Positions 18,408-28,595 of a DNA stretch of 64,000 nt are shown here, in pieces. The stretch lies in the NCBI GenBank assembly GCA_017538105.1, contig JAFYJN010000085.1:62001-126000 (forward strand), given 5' to 3'. The notes under the pieces are model-generated. The model was not told where the DNA came from and did no database searches. It was given only the letters and a program-made list of their open reading frames with translations. Origin of the DNA: Prevotella sp. (lineage in GTDB: Bacteria > Bacteroidota > Bacteroidia > Bacteroidales > Bacteroidaceae). Positions within the stretch are counted from its first letter, which is position 1. Each line of letters opens with the position of its first letter. The position numbers and the translations under genes are program-made.

Positions 18408-21400
18408 TTACTGTTTCTTCTCTTTTTCGGCAAATTCTGTGGGAGTCATACCATAATAACGTTTGAAGACAGTAGAGAAATAGGTCTGGTTGTTGAATCC
18501 CACGGAATAGGCAACCTGTGCGATATTGACCTTTCCCTCGCGGATGAGGCGCACTGCCTGTTCCAGTCGGAGGTTTCGAATGAACTCACCTGTGGAGATA
18601 CCCGTCATTTCTTTCATCTTGCGGTGCAGTTGAGTGCGAGAAAGCCCCACCTCTTCGGTCAGTTTGTCAACATTGAAATCCGGGTCGGAAAGGTTATCGT
18701 TGATTGACTTCATGATTCGTTCCATAAGCGCATCGTTGTTGCCCTTGACGACCACATTCTCCACCTTGTCCTCCTGTTTTTGCGCCCCTGTGAACTTTCC
18801 ACGAAGACGTCGCACATTGTCGACAAGATTATCGATGAGGATATGCAGCTCCTCCATGTTGAACGGTTTGGCCAGATAGGCATCCGCACCTTTCTTCAGT
18901 CCTTCCATCCTATCACTCACCTCAGCCTTCGACGTGAGCAGGATTACAGGTATGTCGCTGATGTTGGTGTTGCCCTTGAGTTGTTTAAGGAATGTCAGTC
19001 CATCCATCTCCGGCATCATAACATCGCAGATGACCAAATCATATTCGTTGTTGGTGAGTAGCATCTTCAAAGCCTCACGTCCATTTGGAGCCGCGTCGAC
19101 ACGATACCAGTCGGCCAGTTCATTCTGAATGTAATGCGCCACTTCGATATCGTCGTCAACGACGAGCAGGCGCAGGTTTCTCGATGCCTGTCGGCGGCCC
19201 CCTGTCTTTCTTTCCACAGCATTTTCTATCTCCTCTGGTTTGAGATGTGCCTTTCCCAAGGGGATTGACACCTCAAGGCACGCGCCTCGCTGTCCATCGG
19301 TACGGTTATACGCTTTTATCTGTCCTCCGTGCATGAGCACGATACTCCGACTGAGGTTCAGCCCGATGCCCGTTCCCTCGATGTGGAAGTCATTGGCGTT
19401 TTCACCTTGGTAGAAACGTTCGAAGAGACGTTCCGTTTTCTCTTCTTTGAAGCCAATGCCATTATCGACAACACGAATTGTCGCCATCTTGTCGTCATGT
19501 GAGAGTATCACTTTCACTTCACCCCCATCGTAAGTATATTTGAAGGCATTTGAGAGCAGGTTGCTCACTACTTTGTCGAACTGTATGCGATCGACCCACG
19601 CCATAAGCCTCTCATCGTTGTGTTCAAACGGGAAATGGATATTTCTCTGTTGGGCGTTGAAATGGAAGAGCGAGCAGATGCCCTGAATGAAACCCACCAA
19701 ATCGGTCTCCGTGCAGTGCAAGTGCATCTGATTCTTTTCTATTTTCCTTTCGTCGAGTATTTGGTTCACCAAGAGCAACAGCCGGTTGGCATTCCTATCA
19801 ATGGTCTCAATGTCCTTTCGGCTCTCAGCATCTGTCAATCTGCCCTTTAATTTGTTAAGCGGTCCCATGATAAGCGAGAGTGGCGACCGGATATCGTGTG
19901 TGGCGTTAATGAGGAAGCGCATTTTCTGTTCTTCGAGTTCGACTTTTCTCTTGCGTTCAAGATAATAGAAGACAAACGCAGCCAAACCGATAGCCGCCAA
20001 AGTATAAAGGATATATGCCCATGTGGAAGCGTACCAAGGAGCCTTGACTACCACCGTCACTTTTTTTACCGAATCAGTGTAAAGTCCATTGCTTATCGCT
20101 CTCACTTCGATAACATATTTGCCTGGTTTCATGCGTGTGAACGACACGCCATTGGAACCATTCTCCATCGGTATCCATTGACCACCATTGACCCTGTATT
20201 CATAGCTGATGTTGTCGGCATTTCTGAAAGTGAGCATGGAAAACTCCATGGCGAACGAGTTTTGGTCGTAAGGAATAACGAATTCATCGTTGAGACATCC
20301 CACAGGTTTTCCATCTATGGTGAAGTTGGTCAGAAACACCTCGCCGCTGAGTTTTTCTCGGCTTCCTATCACCTCGTCGGGATAGAATGCCACCAAGCCC
20401 TCATTGCTGCCATAATAGATGCGGTCATCGTCAGTATGGACCAAGGCACCGAGAGCGAATTCCCTTGATTCCAATCCATTTCCCGAATTGTGAAGGATGA
20501 ATTGTTTTGTCTGGTGATTGTATTGCCAGATGCCATTGGCAGAACTGAACCACAGGTCACCGTTTCGTGATGCCACGATGGTATAGACAGGTTTGTTCTC
20601 TATCTCTTTAGAGTTTGGCGCGAGCACCACATTGTTTTGTTTTCGTTGATATTGGTACAGTCCGTTGTCGGTTCCTATGAGGATATCGCCTTCATGTTCG
20701 AAAAGCGCAAAGCACTGCATTCCTTTGAGTTGCACGTCCCAACCGAACACTTTGAAATTGCCATCGGCGGGATTCATCACACACACGCCATCAACCGTGG
20801 CTATCCACAACAATCCATGGCTGTCAAGCAGCAGCGCTTTTATCCAATCGTTGCATAGCACCCCTTTCTGTTTAGCGTCATTATACATGGAGTACTGCCG
20901 TGTCTCTCCCGTGGCAGTATTGTACACACACAATCCCTTACCATAGTTGCAGATATAGAGAATGCCTTCGCCATCATCGGTCATTAAGTTGATTCCCCAT
21001 CCATCGACTTTCAGTTTGGACGTGCTGGCACCTGTGTTGGGGTCGTAGCTGTAAAGCACGTTCTCACTTCCCACCCAATAATGTCCTTGTTTGTCGCGGT
21101 AGATGCAATTGGCACCAGCCGGCGAATGGGGAGCAGGTGTTATTTTACCATTCCTGTCGAAATTATAGACACCGCTTTTCTGCACGGTGCACCACACACT
21201 GCCATCGTTACCCGGAGCCACGCTCGACACTCCACTTCCCAACTCGAAATTCTGGTTGGCAAATTTCCATGTGGCGAAAGCGTCCTTTCCCTTGTTCATT
21301 TCGAACAGTCCCTTTTTGTAACAACTCACCCATAGGTTTTGGTCCTTGTCTTCGAAGAGATGATTGACATTGGTCGTGGTGATGTCGTATTTCCCATTGA

Positions 21401-22286
21401 TGTTCTTCACCTGCTGCAACCGTTTGTCGCCAGCGGCGATGAGAAACAGTCCACGTCCAGACGTTCCCAGATAGATGTTTCCGGCATGGTCGACGAGAGC
21501 GCAACGAATCGACACTTTACCATCGAGCGACGACATGTCGTAGCCCGCGTCTGAGAGTTGAGCTGTAGCATAGTCGTATCGCAAAATGCCATACATACAC
21601 ACAGCAAGAAAGCCTCTGGAGTCGGGCTTTAGGAAACTGACCACTGGTCCGTAGTTCGACACGTAGTTTTTGGTGGCCGTGGGCTGCAGCGCATTGACCT
21701 TGATTTTCGTGATGGTGTCGGTCTGGTACCCCTGCCACAGGTTATGCTGTTCATCCTCGAACAATATGCCCATGAAATCGTTGGTTTTCCTTCTAGAGAA
21801 CTGTGTTTCATGGGTAATCACGTCCTTCCCCTTGCGTAAAGCGAACATGCCAAAGCCAGCAGTGGTAATGAGTACATTGCCTTCCGAATCCTCCATCATG
21901 AACTCCACACGCGGAGTCAGTCCCTCTGGGAAAGGATAGCGCACAAAACAATTACGTTCATAATCAAAACGACAGACTCCCTTCGATGATCCTATCCATA
22001 GGCGGTGTTGACTGTCGACCAGCAACCGCGTGATGTTATTATCCTGTACCGTTGTGGAATCGTTGCGGTCGGTAAAGAAATGGGTGAAGCGATAGCCGTC
22101 GAAACGGTTCAGTCCGTAGAGTGTAGCCACCCAGATATAACCATAATGATCTTGGGTGATATTGTCAATCATGCTACTCGACAGCTTGTCGGCAGTATAG
22201 AACACGCCATTGTCGGCTCTTGTCGGCAACACCGACAAACACCAAACAACAAGTGCGAAAAGACAATTGAACAATTTATTAAGCAT
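18408..22286 (-). CDS. Hybrid two-component system (HTCS) regulator of the xylan-type PUL
   Basis: A 1292-residue one-protein two-component system with the same plan as the regulator at 1691. It has a signal peptide, periplasmic propeller repeats, a Y_Y_Y domain (about 665-740), one membrane segment (about 755-775), a histidine-kinase domain with THDIRSPL (His797), an ATPase domain with GTGIGLNLSRS, a receiver domain with DVMMPEMDG (Asp1088) and a C-terminal AraC domain (LSRTQLHRKMKEMTG onward). All phosphotransfer residues are intact. It sits between susC and the GH115 gene on the same strand. With only 76 bp to the GH115 gene and no clear promoter there, it may be read from the GH115 promoter. 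It probably senses a xylan-derived oligosaccharide and activates the adjacent susCD; this is inferred from position. Confidence 0.94.
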   Translation of the reverse strand: MLNKLFNCLFALVVWCLSVLPTRADNGVFYTADKLSSSMIDNITQDHYGYIWVATLYGLNRFDGYRFTHFFTDRNDSTTVQDNNITRLLVDSQHRLWIGSSKGVCRFDYERNCFVRYPFPEGLTPRVEFMMEDSEGNVLITTAGFGMFALRKGKDVITHETQFSRRKTNDFMGILFEDEQHNLWQGYQTDTITKIKVNALQPTATKNYVSNYGPVVSFLKPDSRGFLAVCMYGILRYDYATAQLSDAGYDMSSLDGKVSIRCALVDHAGNIYLGTSGRGLFLIAAGDKRLQQVKNINGKYDITTTNVNHLFEDKDQNLWVSCYKKGLFEMNKGKDAFATWKFANQNFELGSGVSSVAPGNDGSVWCTVQKSGVYNFDRNGKITPAPHSPAGANCIYRDKQGHYWVGSENVLYSYDPNTGASTSKLKVDGWGINLMTDDGEGILYICNYGKGLCVYNTATGETRQYSMYNDAKQKGVLCNDWIKALLLDSHGLLWIATVDGVCVMNPADGNFKVFGWDVQLKGMQCFALFEHEGDILIGTDNGLYQYQRKQNNVVLAPNSKEIENKPVYTIVASRNGDLWFSSANGIWQYNHQTKQFILHNSGNGLESREFALGALVHTDDDRIYYGSNEGLVAFYPDEVIGSREKLSGEVFLTNFTIDGKPVGCLNDEFVIPYDQNSFAMEFSMLTFRNADNISYEYRVNGGQWIPMENGSNGVSFTRMKPGKYVIEVRAISNGLYTDSVKKVTVVVKAPWYASTWAYILYTLAAIGLAAFVFYYLERKRKVELEEQKMRFLINATHDIRSPLSLIMGPLNKLKGRLTDAESRKDIETIDRNANRLLLLVNQILDERKIEKNQMHLHCTETDLVGFIQGICSLFHFNAQQRNIHFPFEHNDERLMAWVDRIQFDKVVSNLLSNAFKYTYDGGEVKVILSHDDKMATIRVVDNGIGFKEEKTERLFERFYQGENANDFHIEGTGIGLNLSRSIVLMHGGQIKAYNRTDGQRGACLEVSIPLGKAHLKPEEIENAVERKTGGRRQASRNLRLLVVDDDIEVAHYIQNELADWYRVDAAPNGREALKMLLTNNEYDLVICDVMMPEMDGLTFLKQLKGNTNISDIPVILLTSKAEVSDRMEGLKKGADAYLAKPFNMEELHILIDNLVDNVRRLRGKFTGAQKQEDKVENVVVKGNNDALMERIMKSINDNLSDPDFNVDKLTEEVGLSRTQLHRKMKEMTGISTGEFIRNLRLEQAVRLIREGKVNIAQVAYSVGFNNQTYFSTVFKRYYGMTPTEFAEKEKKQ

Positions 22287-22362
22287 GGGACCCTTTTATT
22301 AAGGCTTCATAGGATTACGAGAGTTACGATAAACGCAGTTATCACGAACGGGGATTACACCA

Positions 22363-24786
22363 TTAGCGAACGCTTCTTGGGGACTCCTGTCCGTGGAGGT
22401 ATGACGGTTGGTATCCGCCGCAGTCAATGATAATTTTCTCAAAGACGATGGCCGGGTCGAGTGGTTCTATACGCAGCGTGTGGGTACCCGGTGCCGCCGT
22501 TACATTGACGGTCGATTCTACCACTCTTCGTGCTACAGTAGGATAATATACGGAATAAATATTCTGAGGATTCTCGTTCAAGTTTGCGTTGAAGTTGATG
22601 GTTTGCGGTTGTTGGTCATCGAGTGTCACACGGAAGCGCAGTCCCCCTTGGTTGAGGAAGTCCAACGTCGATTTCACCACCACGACCACCTTCGTGATGT
22701 CGGAAGAGGTGTTGAAACGATAATTCAGCGACGCGCCCGCCACGTTTTGCACATAAGGTCGTAGGGTGATGCCGCTGAGGGTGCGTCCCATGAATGGGAT
22801 GATGGTCCACTGCGCGTTGGCAGCATCTGTCTTGCTATAATAATGTTCCGCCTCAATGGCCACCATACCATTGTTTTCAGTAAAGATATTGTTTCCCTCT
22901 GCAGGAGCATCGAGTCGTTTCACACGTGGCATGATATCGCGTGGTCCAAAGTCATCATTCCAAGATCTGTAACCGATATGTTTCTGTGTCATCATGCCGT
23001 TCCACTTGCCGTTGGCAAAATCGTGGTTGTATGCCGCGCACAGCAGAGAATCACGTCGGAACGTCTCCACTACCCTATCCGCCCACAGATTGGCATCGGG
23101 GTTACCCTCGTCATAGCATTTCAGGTTCATGGCCTGAGCATAGTACATATGGTAGATGTTGGCCATGGCCTGTATGGGAAAGAGTATGATTTGCTGGTAG
23201 GCATCATGGTATTCCGGTTTGAGCGTGGCGAACTGTCGTAGCGCCTCCATCTCCAGACGGTCGTAGTCGGCCACCACCTGTTGCCACTCACCCGAGGCGA
23301 GGTTGTAGGTGCGGTGGTCGAGCATTTCCGCTGTTATGCGTCCGTTGTATTTGCAGCATAGGTTAAGCAACCGTGCCGCCTCGTCGGCCTGGTCGTTGCC
23401 GAAAGTGGCCTGACAAAACGCCAACGTGTGGTCGGGGATGGTCTCCTCACCTTTCCATGCCATGTCCATGAACAGTTGGATAGGATATTCCATGGGTTTC
23501 AGGTCGCCCACGTTGAGCACCCAGAGACGGTCAATGCCATATTCGAGTGAGAGTGTCAGTTGCTCCCACATGTTCTGTATGGGTGTCACATTGAGCCATT
23601 TACTATTGCGTGGTGCCCCCACGTAATCGACATGGTAGTAAAGTCCCCATCCCCCAGGTCGTTTTCTTTCCTTGGCGGTTGGTACGCGACGTACATTGCC
23701 CCAATTGTCATCGCAGAGCAATATTGTGACATCGTCGGGAACCCGCATCCCTTTATCATAGTAGTCAAGCACCTCTTTATACAAAGCCCACACTTGTGGT
23801 GTTTCCTTAGCTGGTCTGCCTGTCACTTCTTTGATAATACGCCGTTGGTTGTTCACGATATCGAGTAGCAGTTTGGTGTCGGCCTCCTCGCTCATCGCCT
23901 CGTCACCATCGCCACGCATGCCGATGGTCACGATGTCTTCCGTGTTCTTGATGCGTTCGATACCCTCACGGAAGAAACGGTCGAGCACTTCTTTGTTGGT
24001 GCTGTAGTTCCACGCCCCATATTCACGGCGGTGACGCGCCCACTCTTGGTGGTTGCGTGCCATTGGCTCATGGTGCGACGTACCTATGATGACGCCCATC
24101 TCGTCGGCTGTGGGCGAGTTGAGCGGGTCATCGGCATAGAACGCCCATCCCCACATGGCCGGCCAAAGGAAATTGCCTTTGAGTCGGAGGATGAGTTCGA
24201 ACACCTTTTCATAGAAGTCATGGCCACCATAGTTCGTCCCAAAAGTGTTCTTCACCCACGAGGTCAGACAAGGAGCCTCGTCGTTGAGGAACAATCCACG
24301 ATAGCGCACCGCCGGTTCTCCGTCGGTGTAGGAGCCGTTGACGAGGAACACCCTGTCATGTTTCTCCACGGGCACATCGGCCCAATAATACCATGGCGAC
24401 ACACCCATCTGCCGTGACAATTCATAGATTCCATAGATAGCACCGCGCTTGTCGCTGCCCGTAATACTGACTCGACGGTTCTGGATGTCGATGACATATT
24501 TCTCCCGTGCCTTCATCTTGGGGTCGATGGTGATGACGATTTGCGCCTCGTCGAGTTGTCCCGTAATGGCCGACTGTGCCCCACACACTTTGTTGATGTC
24601 GGTACAGAGGTCGTTTGCGGCGCGTTGAACCCCCTTGTCAGCCGTATCGACGAAGACGGCTACTCGTCCCCCTTCGTTGAGGCACCATCCCTGGTTGTTG
24701 AAATTGACAAATTGTTCAGAGGCCTGCGCATCGACTGCGAAGCCAGCGATGAGAAGAGAAATCAGAAGATGGAACGTTTTTTTCAT
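22363..24786 (-). CDS. GH115 xylan alpha-(4-O-methyl)glucuronidase
   Basis: An 807-residue secreted enzyme (signal peptide ending near QASE). It shows GH115 hallmarks: KRGAIYGIYELSRQMGVSPW in the N-terminal domain, YRGLFLNDEAP, KGNFLWPAMWGWAFYADD, GTSHHEPMARN, and an ILLCDDNWGNVRR stretch in the catalytic barrel. The C-terminal part (from about residue 640) resembles the extra domain usual in the family. GH115 enzymes remove glucuronic acid or its 4-O-methyl ether from internal as well as terminal xylose of xylan. A minus-strand promoter is visible upstream (CAAA 24835-24838 and CAAAAATA 24809-24816 on the plus strand). It is the strongest clue that this PUL targets glucuronoxylan. Confidence 0.92.
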   Translation of the reverse strand: MKKTFHLLISLLIAGFAVDAQASEQFVNFNNQGWCLNEGGRVAVFVDTADKGVQRAANDLCTDINKVCGAQSAITGQLDEAQIVITIDPKMKAREKYVIDIQNRRVSITGSDKRGAIYGIYELSRQMGVSPWYYWADVPVEKHDRVFLVNGSYTDGEPAVRYRGLFLNDEAPCLTSWVKNTFGTNYGGHDFYEKVFELILRLKGNFLWPAMWGWAFYADDPLNSPTADEMGVIIGTSHHEPMARNHQEWARHRREYGAWNYSTNKEVLDRFFREGIERIKNTEDIVTIGMRGDGDEAMSEEADTKLLLDIVNNQRRIIKEVTGRPAKETPQVWALYKEVLDYYDKGMRVPDDVTILLCDDNWGNVRRVPTAKERKRPGGWGLYYHVDYVGAPRNSKWLNVTPIQNMWEQLTLSLEYGIDRLWVLNVGDLKPMEYPIQLFMDMAWKGEETIPDHTLAFCQATFGNDQADEAARLLNLCCKYNGRITAEMLDHRTYNLASGEWQQVVADYDRLEMEALRQFATLKPEYHDAYQQIILFPIQAMANIYHMYYAQAMNLKCYDEGNPDANLWADRVVETFRRDSLLCAAYNHDFANGKWNGMMTQKHIGYRSWNDDFGPRDIMPRVKRLDAPAEGNNIFTENNGMVAIEAEHYYSKTDAANAQWTIIPFMGRTLSGITLRPYVQNVAGASLNYRFNTSSDITKVVVVVKSTLDFLNQGGLRFRVTLDDQQPQTINFNANLNENPQNIYSVYYPTVARRVVESTVNVTAAPGTHTLRIEPLDPAIVFEKIIIDCGGYQPSYLHGQESPRSVR

Positions 24787-24916
24787 GACTCCATGCGGTT
24801 AGTTTCCGCAAAAATAGCATTTTTTGACGTTGTCGCAAAAAAAACGTTCCACAAATATCATATATGAAACAAATACAAAAGTAAAAAGAAAGGTTTTTTG
24901 TGAGTTCTTGAGTTAT

Positions 24917-25576
24917 TTAGTTTGTGAGTTTATATTCCGCCACTTTACCAACACCTTTCACCCAATAACTTACAGTATTGTTGTCGGGCAGCGGTTGATG
25001 GTTAGCATCATATACACGTCGTTCAACTATCAAAGTGGGCATGGCAGGGTACGTCTGGTCGTTTTGGACACAATCACGGGTGGTATGCGTTACTGTCATC
25101 TCCCATATCTGCATCACACGACCAAAACGTTCCATCTCATAGGTCCAACTGGTGGACTCATTCATCGGTGGCATTTTAAGCAGCACAAGGTTATACATTA
25201 AACTACCTCTAGTGGGACGAAGACCACCTGTTGACAGTCCTGATTCTTCATACCAAACTGTGGCCATGACGGTTGAATCAGTGATTTCGAGTTGATAGGT
25301 TCGTTCCATGACAACAAAACCGTCGCCCACACCCTCCATGGGGTAGTAACTTTCTTTGAGCCGAGGGCCACGTGATGTGGTGTCGATGCGCGCCTCCACC
25401 TGCATTGTCGGTGGTGTGTTCTCGTCTGGGCAGATGTAATAGACATGGGGACCCTTATCCTGGTAGAAATAGTCGGCCACACATTCTTGGGCGAAAGATG
25501 CCCCGCACCCAACCATTGCCAGGCAAGCAACAAGAGCCGTCCTTTTAACATCAAAATGATTTATTCGTAATGTCAT
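24917..25576 (-). CDS. Unrecognised secreted protein in the xylan-type PUL region
   Basis: A 219-residue protein with a signal peptide (cleavage near SFAQE at about residue 31) and a mostly beta-strand mature part. I recognise no family. Features seen are an acidic N-terminus, scattered Trp and Tyr, and three Cys in the mature chain. It has its own promoter element (CAAAAATA on the plus strand, 25602-25609) and lies between the GH115 gene and the carboxylesterase on the same strand. Co-occurrence with the PUL suggests a periplasmic or surface role, but no function is proposed. Confidence 0.7.
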   Translation of the reverse strand: MTLRINHFDVKRTALVACLAMVGCGASFAQECVADYFYQDKGPHVYYICPDENTPPTMQVEARIDTTSRGPRLKESYYPMEGVGDGFVVMERTYQLEITDSTVMATVWYEESGLSTGGLRPTRGSLMYNLVLLKMPPMNESTSWTYEMERFGRVMQIWEMTVTHTTRDCVQNDQTYPAMPTLIVERRVYDANHQPLPDNNTVSYWVKGVGKVAEYKLTN

Positions 25577-25741
25577 AGTTCAGAAGTATTGATTATTGGC
25601 ACAAAAATAGTTATTTTTCTTTAGATTGCAAACCATAAATTCAAAAAAGGTATGAACAAGGTAGGTTATCGTATGAAAAATGCCCAAAAAGAAGAACAGA
25701 TTGGACTTGTCATTCTGATTTATACATTGAAAAAGAGAAGC

Positions 25742-25778
25742 ACTCGGCCAAAGACCCATGAAGAGTCTTTGGCCGAGT
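25742..25778 (-). terminator. Hairpin terminator downstream of the carboxylesterase
   Basis: A perfect 14-bp stem (25742-25755 with 25765-25778), loop 9 nt, in the 381-bp gap between two minus-strand genes. On the minus strand it is followed by a pyrimidine-rich stretch with a T run, so it can end the esterase transcript. Confidence 0.7.
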
Positions 25779-25796
25779 AGCGTATTAAGGTGTTAT

Positions 25797-25940
25797 GGAG
25801 ATAAAAGAAAATAAAGGACAATACCTTGCCCGACCACGTTGATGGGCTCTGAACTATAGGCTTCTAACTCCTTCTAACTCCTTCTAACTTCTTCTATCTT
25901 CTTTTAACTCCTTACAACTGGAGCTTGCGGAAGTTGTATT
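25797..25940. repeat. Composite dispersed repeat, copy 2
   Basis: Contains AAAGGACAATACCTTGCC, CCGACCACGTTGATGG, a tandem CTTCTAACTC tract and CAACTGGAGCTTGCGGAAG, in that order. The last three modules recur in inverted orientation at 45826-45920, and the first two in part at 18277-18325. Fills the space before the carboxylesterase stop codon. Confidence 0.8.
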
Positions 25941-25957
25941 AAGGAAGATGTGCAAAG

Positions 25958-27496
25958 TCATTGCTTCTTGGCCGAGTCGGGTTTGGCAGGAGCTGGAGCC
26001 GGTCCAAAAGGATTAGGCAGCTCGGACTTGATGGGTGTACCCATTTCCGAGTTCTCCTTGTCACTGGCATCGAGTTTGAAGAGCATGAACTCTGGTTTCT
26101 CTGCCGTGCAGGGAGCCCAGTTGCCACCCTCCGGACCGTTGGGGTCACTGTATTTGGCGAAATTGGTCCATGCCGTGAGCATCTTTTCGGCCAGATCCCA
26201 GTCACCCTGTGTCCACGGACGCCAGCAGTGTTTGAGCGACTTGAAGACGAACCATAGGTCTGAAGAGTGGAATGCCCCCTTCAGGCGGTCGGTGATGGCG
26301 GGATGCTTGCCATCATCGGGCAACGGGCGTGCAAACTCATAAGCCCATGCCTTACCGCCCTTCTCCTGACGCACCTTACAGAACTCGGCGATGCCTGGAG
26401 CCATGTCACCCATGTCATCAAGTGTATAACCAATCATATAAGGCACATCAGCCAGAGAGCCGTCGCGTGTAGCGTCATCAAAGCTCTCCTTGCTTACGTA
26501 GCCGTCGACAATGGGTCGGTTGATGAGATACACATCGTTTTTCGTCACCGCATTGTAGAGGTCGGCCACGGTGTACATGGTCTCTGTGGAAGCCTTACGC
26601 AGTTTCTCCAGGTCGGTGAGTCCCGCCCAGTCCATCACTTTCTTCGTGTTGGCCTCCGACTCCTGCAGCGAAGGATTGTAGGTGAAGAAACGGTTCATCG
26701 GCGTGGCCGATTTTGCCTCTTCGCCTTCCTTAGCAGGCACGTTGATGCCACCACCGCTCATAATGACTGCCTTGTGGAAGAGGCCACGTGCCAGAGGCGA
26801 CTCGCAGAGTGTTTTCACACTACCCGCACCTGCGCTCTGTCCGAAAATGGTCACGTTGTCAGGGTCACCACCGAACTGGGCGATATTGGCCTTGATCCAT
26901 TTAAGCGATTGTATCTGGTCAAGGATGCCATAGTTGCCCGACACGTGGTTGGGACTCTCCTCCGACAGTGCCGGATAGGTGAAGAAGCCGAACACACCCA
27001 GACGGTAGTTGATGGTAACGAGCACCACATCCTTCGACGCCCACTCCTGACCGTCGAACTCCGGTTCGGAGCCCCAGCCTTCGCGATAGCCGCCACCATG
27101 AATCCACAAGGCCACAGGCAGTTTCTTGTCGACCTGTCCAGGTGCTTTCGTCCACACGTTCAAATAGAGACAGTCCTCACTATAGGGAGCTTCGTCGCCA
27201 TAGCCCCACTCCGAGGCATAAAAGCCTGGATAGTGAACAGCTTGGTAGCCGGGATGTCCGAACTTGTCGCAAATGCGGACACTGTCCCAAGGTACCACGG
27301 GCTGCGGTTCTTTCCAGCGCAGGTCGCCGATAGGCGGTGCGGCATAGGGTATGCCACGATAGACATACACACCGGGGTTGTCGGCCATGACACCTTGAAT
27401 CTTTCCACCCTCGATAGTTAGCACGGGGTTGTCGTCCTTACCGCATGCAGCGAGTAAGAGAACGAGGAATGCGAATACGAGTTTTTTCATCATCAT
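25958..27496 (-). CDS. Carboxylesterase type B lipoprotein
   Basis: A 512-residue alpha/beta-hydrolase of the carboxylesterase type B family. A signal peptide with lipobox (LLAAC, Cys18 counting from the first of three Met codons) predicts anchoring in a membrane. The family signature EDCLYLNVWTKAP and the oxyanion-loop WIHGGGY are present, and the nucleophile elbow FGQSAGAGS gives Ser221. The C-terminal third is shorter than in animal enzymes but usual for bacteria. In a xylan-type PUL it could remove acyl or feruloyl groups; that substrate is inferred from neighbours only. A minus-strand TAttTTTG element (CAAAAATA on the plus strand, 27527-27534) lies just upstream. The start may be any of the three adjacent ATG codons. 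Confidence 0.88.
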   Translation of the reverse strand: MMMKKLVFAFLVLLLAACGKDDNPVLTIEGGKIQGVMADNPGVYVYRGIPYAAPPIGDLRWKEPQPVVPWDSVRICDKFGHPGYQAVHYPGFYASEWGYGDEAPYSEDCLYLNVWTKAPGQVDKKLPVALWIHGGGYREGWGSEPEFDGQEWASKDVVLVTINYRLGVFGFFTYPALSEESPNHVSGNYGILDQIQSLKWIKANIAQFGGDPDNVTIFGQSAGAGSVKTLCESPLARGLFHKAVIMSGGGINVPAKEGEEAKSATPMNRFFTYNPSLQESEANTKKVMDWAGLTDLEKLRKASTETMYTVADLYNAVTKNDVYLINRPIVDGYVSKESFDDATRDGSLADVPYMIGYTLDDMGDMAPGIAEFCKVRQEKGGKAWAYEFARPLPDDGKHPAITDRLKGAFHSSDLWFVFKSLKHCWRPWTQGDWDLAEKMLTAWTNFAKYSDPNGPEGGNWAPCTAEKPEFMLFKLDASDKENSEMGTPIKSELPNPFGPAPAPAKPDSAKKQ

Positions 27497-27705
27497 TTAG
27501 GTTTTTAGTTAGGGTTATCCAAAAGGCAAAAATAGCGTATTCTATCCACTTTATCTATTTAATTTTCAATATCTTTTCGTTAATGTTACATTTTACGTAT
27601 TATTTGTGACATTGAAGGAGAATAAGAAAATCGAATAGGGAAAAAAGTTGTTGCATCGAATTGTAGAAAAATAGCACAATCTTCAACAATATATAAATAA
27701 ATGTG

Positions 27706-27713
27706 TATATTTG
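27706..27713 (+). promoter_or_regulatory. -7 promoter element for the Pro-rich membrane protein
   Basis: TAtaTTTG lies 53 bp before the ATG at 27767. It excludes the in-frame ATG at 27701. No good -33 element is seen. Confidence 0.5.
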
Positions 27714-27766
27714 CAAAAACAAATCTGTTTTCATCTGAGAAATACATTCTCAAGACTATATCGCCT

Positions 27767-28528
27767 ATGAGTTATCCAGGAAAAACAGTAGGGCCGCCAA
27801 CACCTCCGCCATACCAGAATGCACCACCGCAATGGCAATCCACGCCGTCTCCAATGAATCCTTTCTCGCAGAGAGCTGAACATCAAGGAGCCCCGAATCC
27901 TCAGGGAGACAACATTCCGCCTTACGGCAGTAGGATTCAGTTGTGCCAAGACGGCAAATACCGTTGGATATATGAGATGCACATGATGAAGAACCCCGTC
28001 ATATTCTTCACCGTTCTGAAGATTTTCGGATGGATTATTTTCATCGGTTGGCTGATTATGAGCATCTTCGACCTTGTAGATGGCAACGGCTTTGAAAGCA
28101 TACTCAACACAGGCAAGGTGATGCTGCTCATTTTTCTCGGCTTCATCGTACTCACCTTCTTGGGCTATACCATTACAGCTGCCATAAACGGCTGGAAATA
28201 CGTGGTTCTCTTCGAGATGGACGACAATGGTCTACTCCACCGTCAGATGAAGGAACAGGTGAAGAAAGCCAAGGCTATCGGCTGGCTCACCGTGCTGGCC
28301 GGTGCTGCTGCCGGCAACCTGACCACTGTGGGCATAGGCATCAATGCGGCCACAAAGACCTCGAGCTCGTCGAACTTCGCCAGTGTGCGCAGTGTGAAGC
28401 CTTTGCGGCGTTGGAACACCATCAAGGTGAACGAGCCGCTGAGCAAGAACCAAGTATATGTGGAGAAAGAAGACTTTGACTTCGTGTATAACTATATTAT
28501 GGCGAGATGTCCGAAGGTGAAACAATGA
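27767..28528 (+). CDS. Proline-rich N-terminus membrane protein, unrecognised
   Basis: A 253-residue protein. The first 60 or so residues are rich in Pro, Gln and Asn (cytosolic, disordered). Two hydrophobic segments follow (about residues 87-110 and 119-142). The rest is a soluble domain with an Ala/Gly-rich stretch (LAGAAAGNLTTVGIGINAA) that may be a further membrane helix or a glycine-rich loop. I know no function for this arrangement. The next gene (67 bp on, same strand) also has a Pro/Gln-rich low-complexity part and a membrane helix plus a zinc ribbon, so the two may work together. Confidence 0.7.
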   Translation: MSYPGKTVGPPTPPPYQNAPPQWQSTPSPMNPFSQRAEHQGAPNPQGDNIPPYGSRIQLCQDGKYRWIYEMHMMKNPVIFFTVLKIFGWIIFIGWLIMSIFDLVDGNGFESILNTGKVMLLIFLGFIVLTFLGYTITAAINGWKYVVLFEMDDNGLLHRQMKEQVKKAKAIGWLTVLAGAAAGNLTTVGIGINAATKTSSSSNFASVRSVKPLRRWNTIKVNEPLSKNQVYVEKEDFDFVYNYIMARCPKVKQ

Positions 28529-28529
28529 T

Positions 28530-28562
28530 ACCCACCCCGACCCTCCCAAAGGGAGGGAGAAA
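28530..28562. repeat. CCCTCCC/GGGAGGG palindromic element
   Basis: A CCCACCCCGACCCTCCC half followed by AAAGGGAGGGAGA forms a GC-rich hairpin directly after the stop codon at 28528. The same element recurs at 10937, 41387-41567 (tandem copies), 44468, 45926 and 60363. Confidence 0.8.
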
Positions 28563-28595
28563 GATAAAATACGATATACTTAATATTTTACGAGC

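Noticed and set aside
26267-27421. A 384-codon open frame on the plus strand
   Set aside because: It lies wholly opposite the carboxylesterase gene, has no promoter or signal and no recognisable motif; it is a shadow of codon bias.
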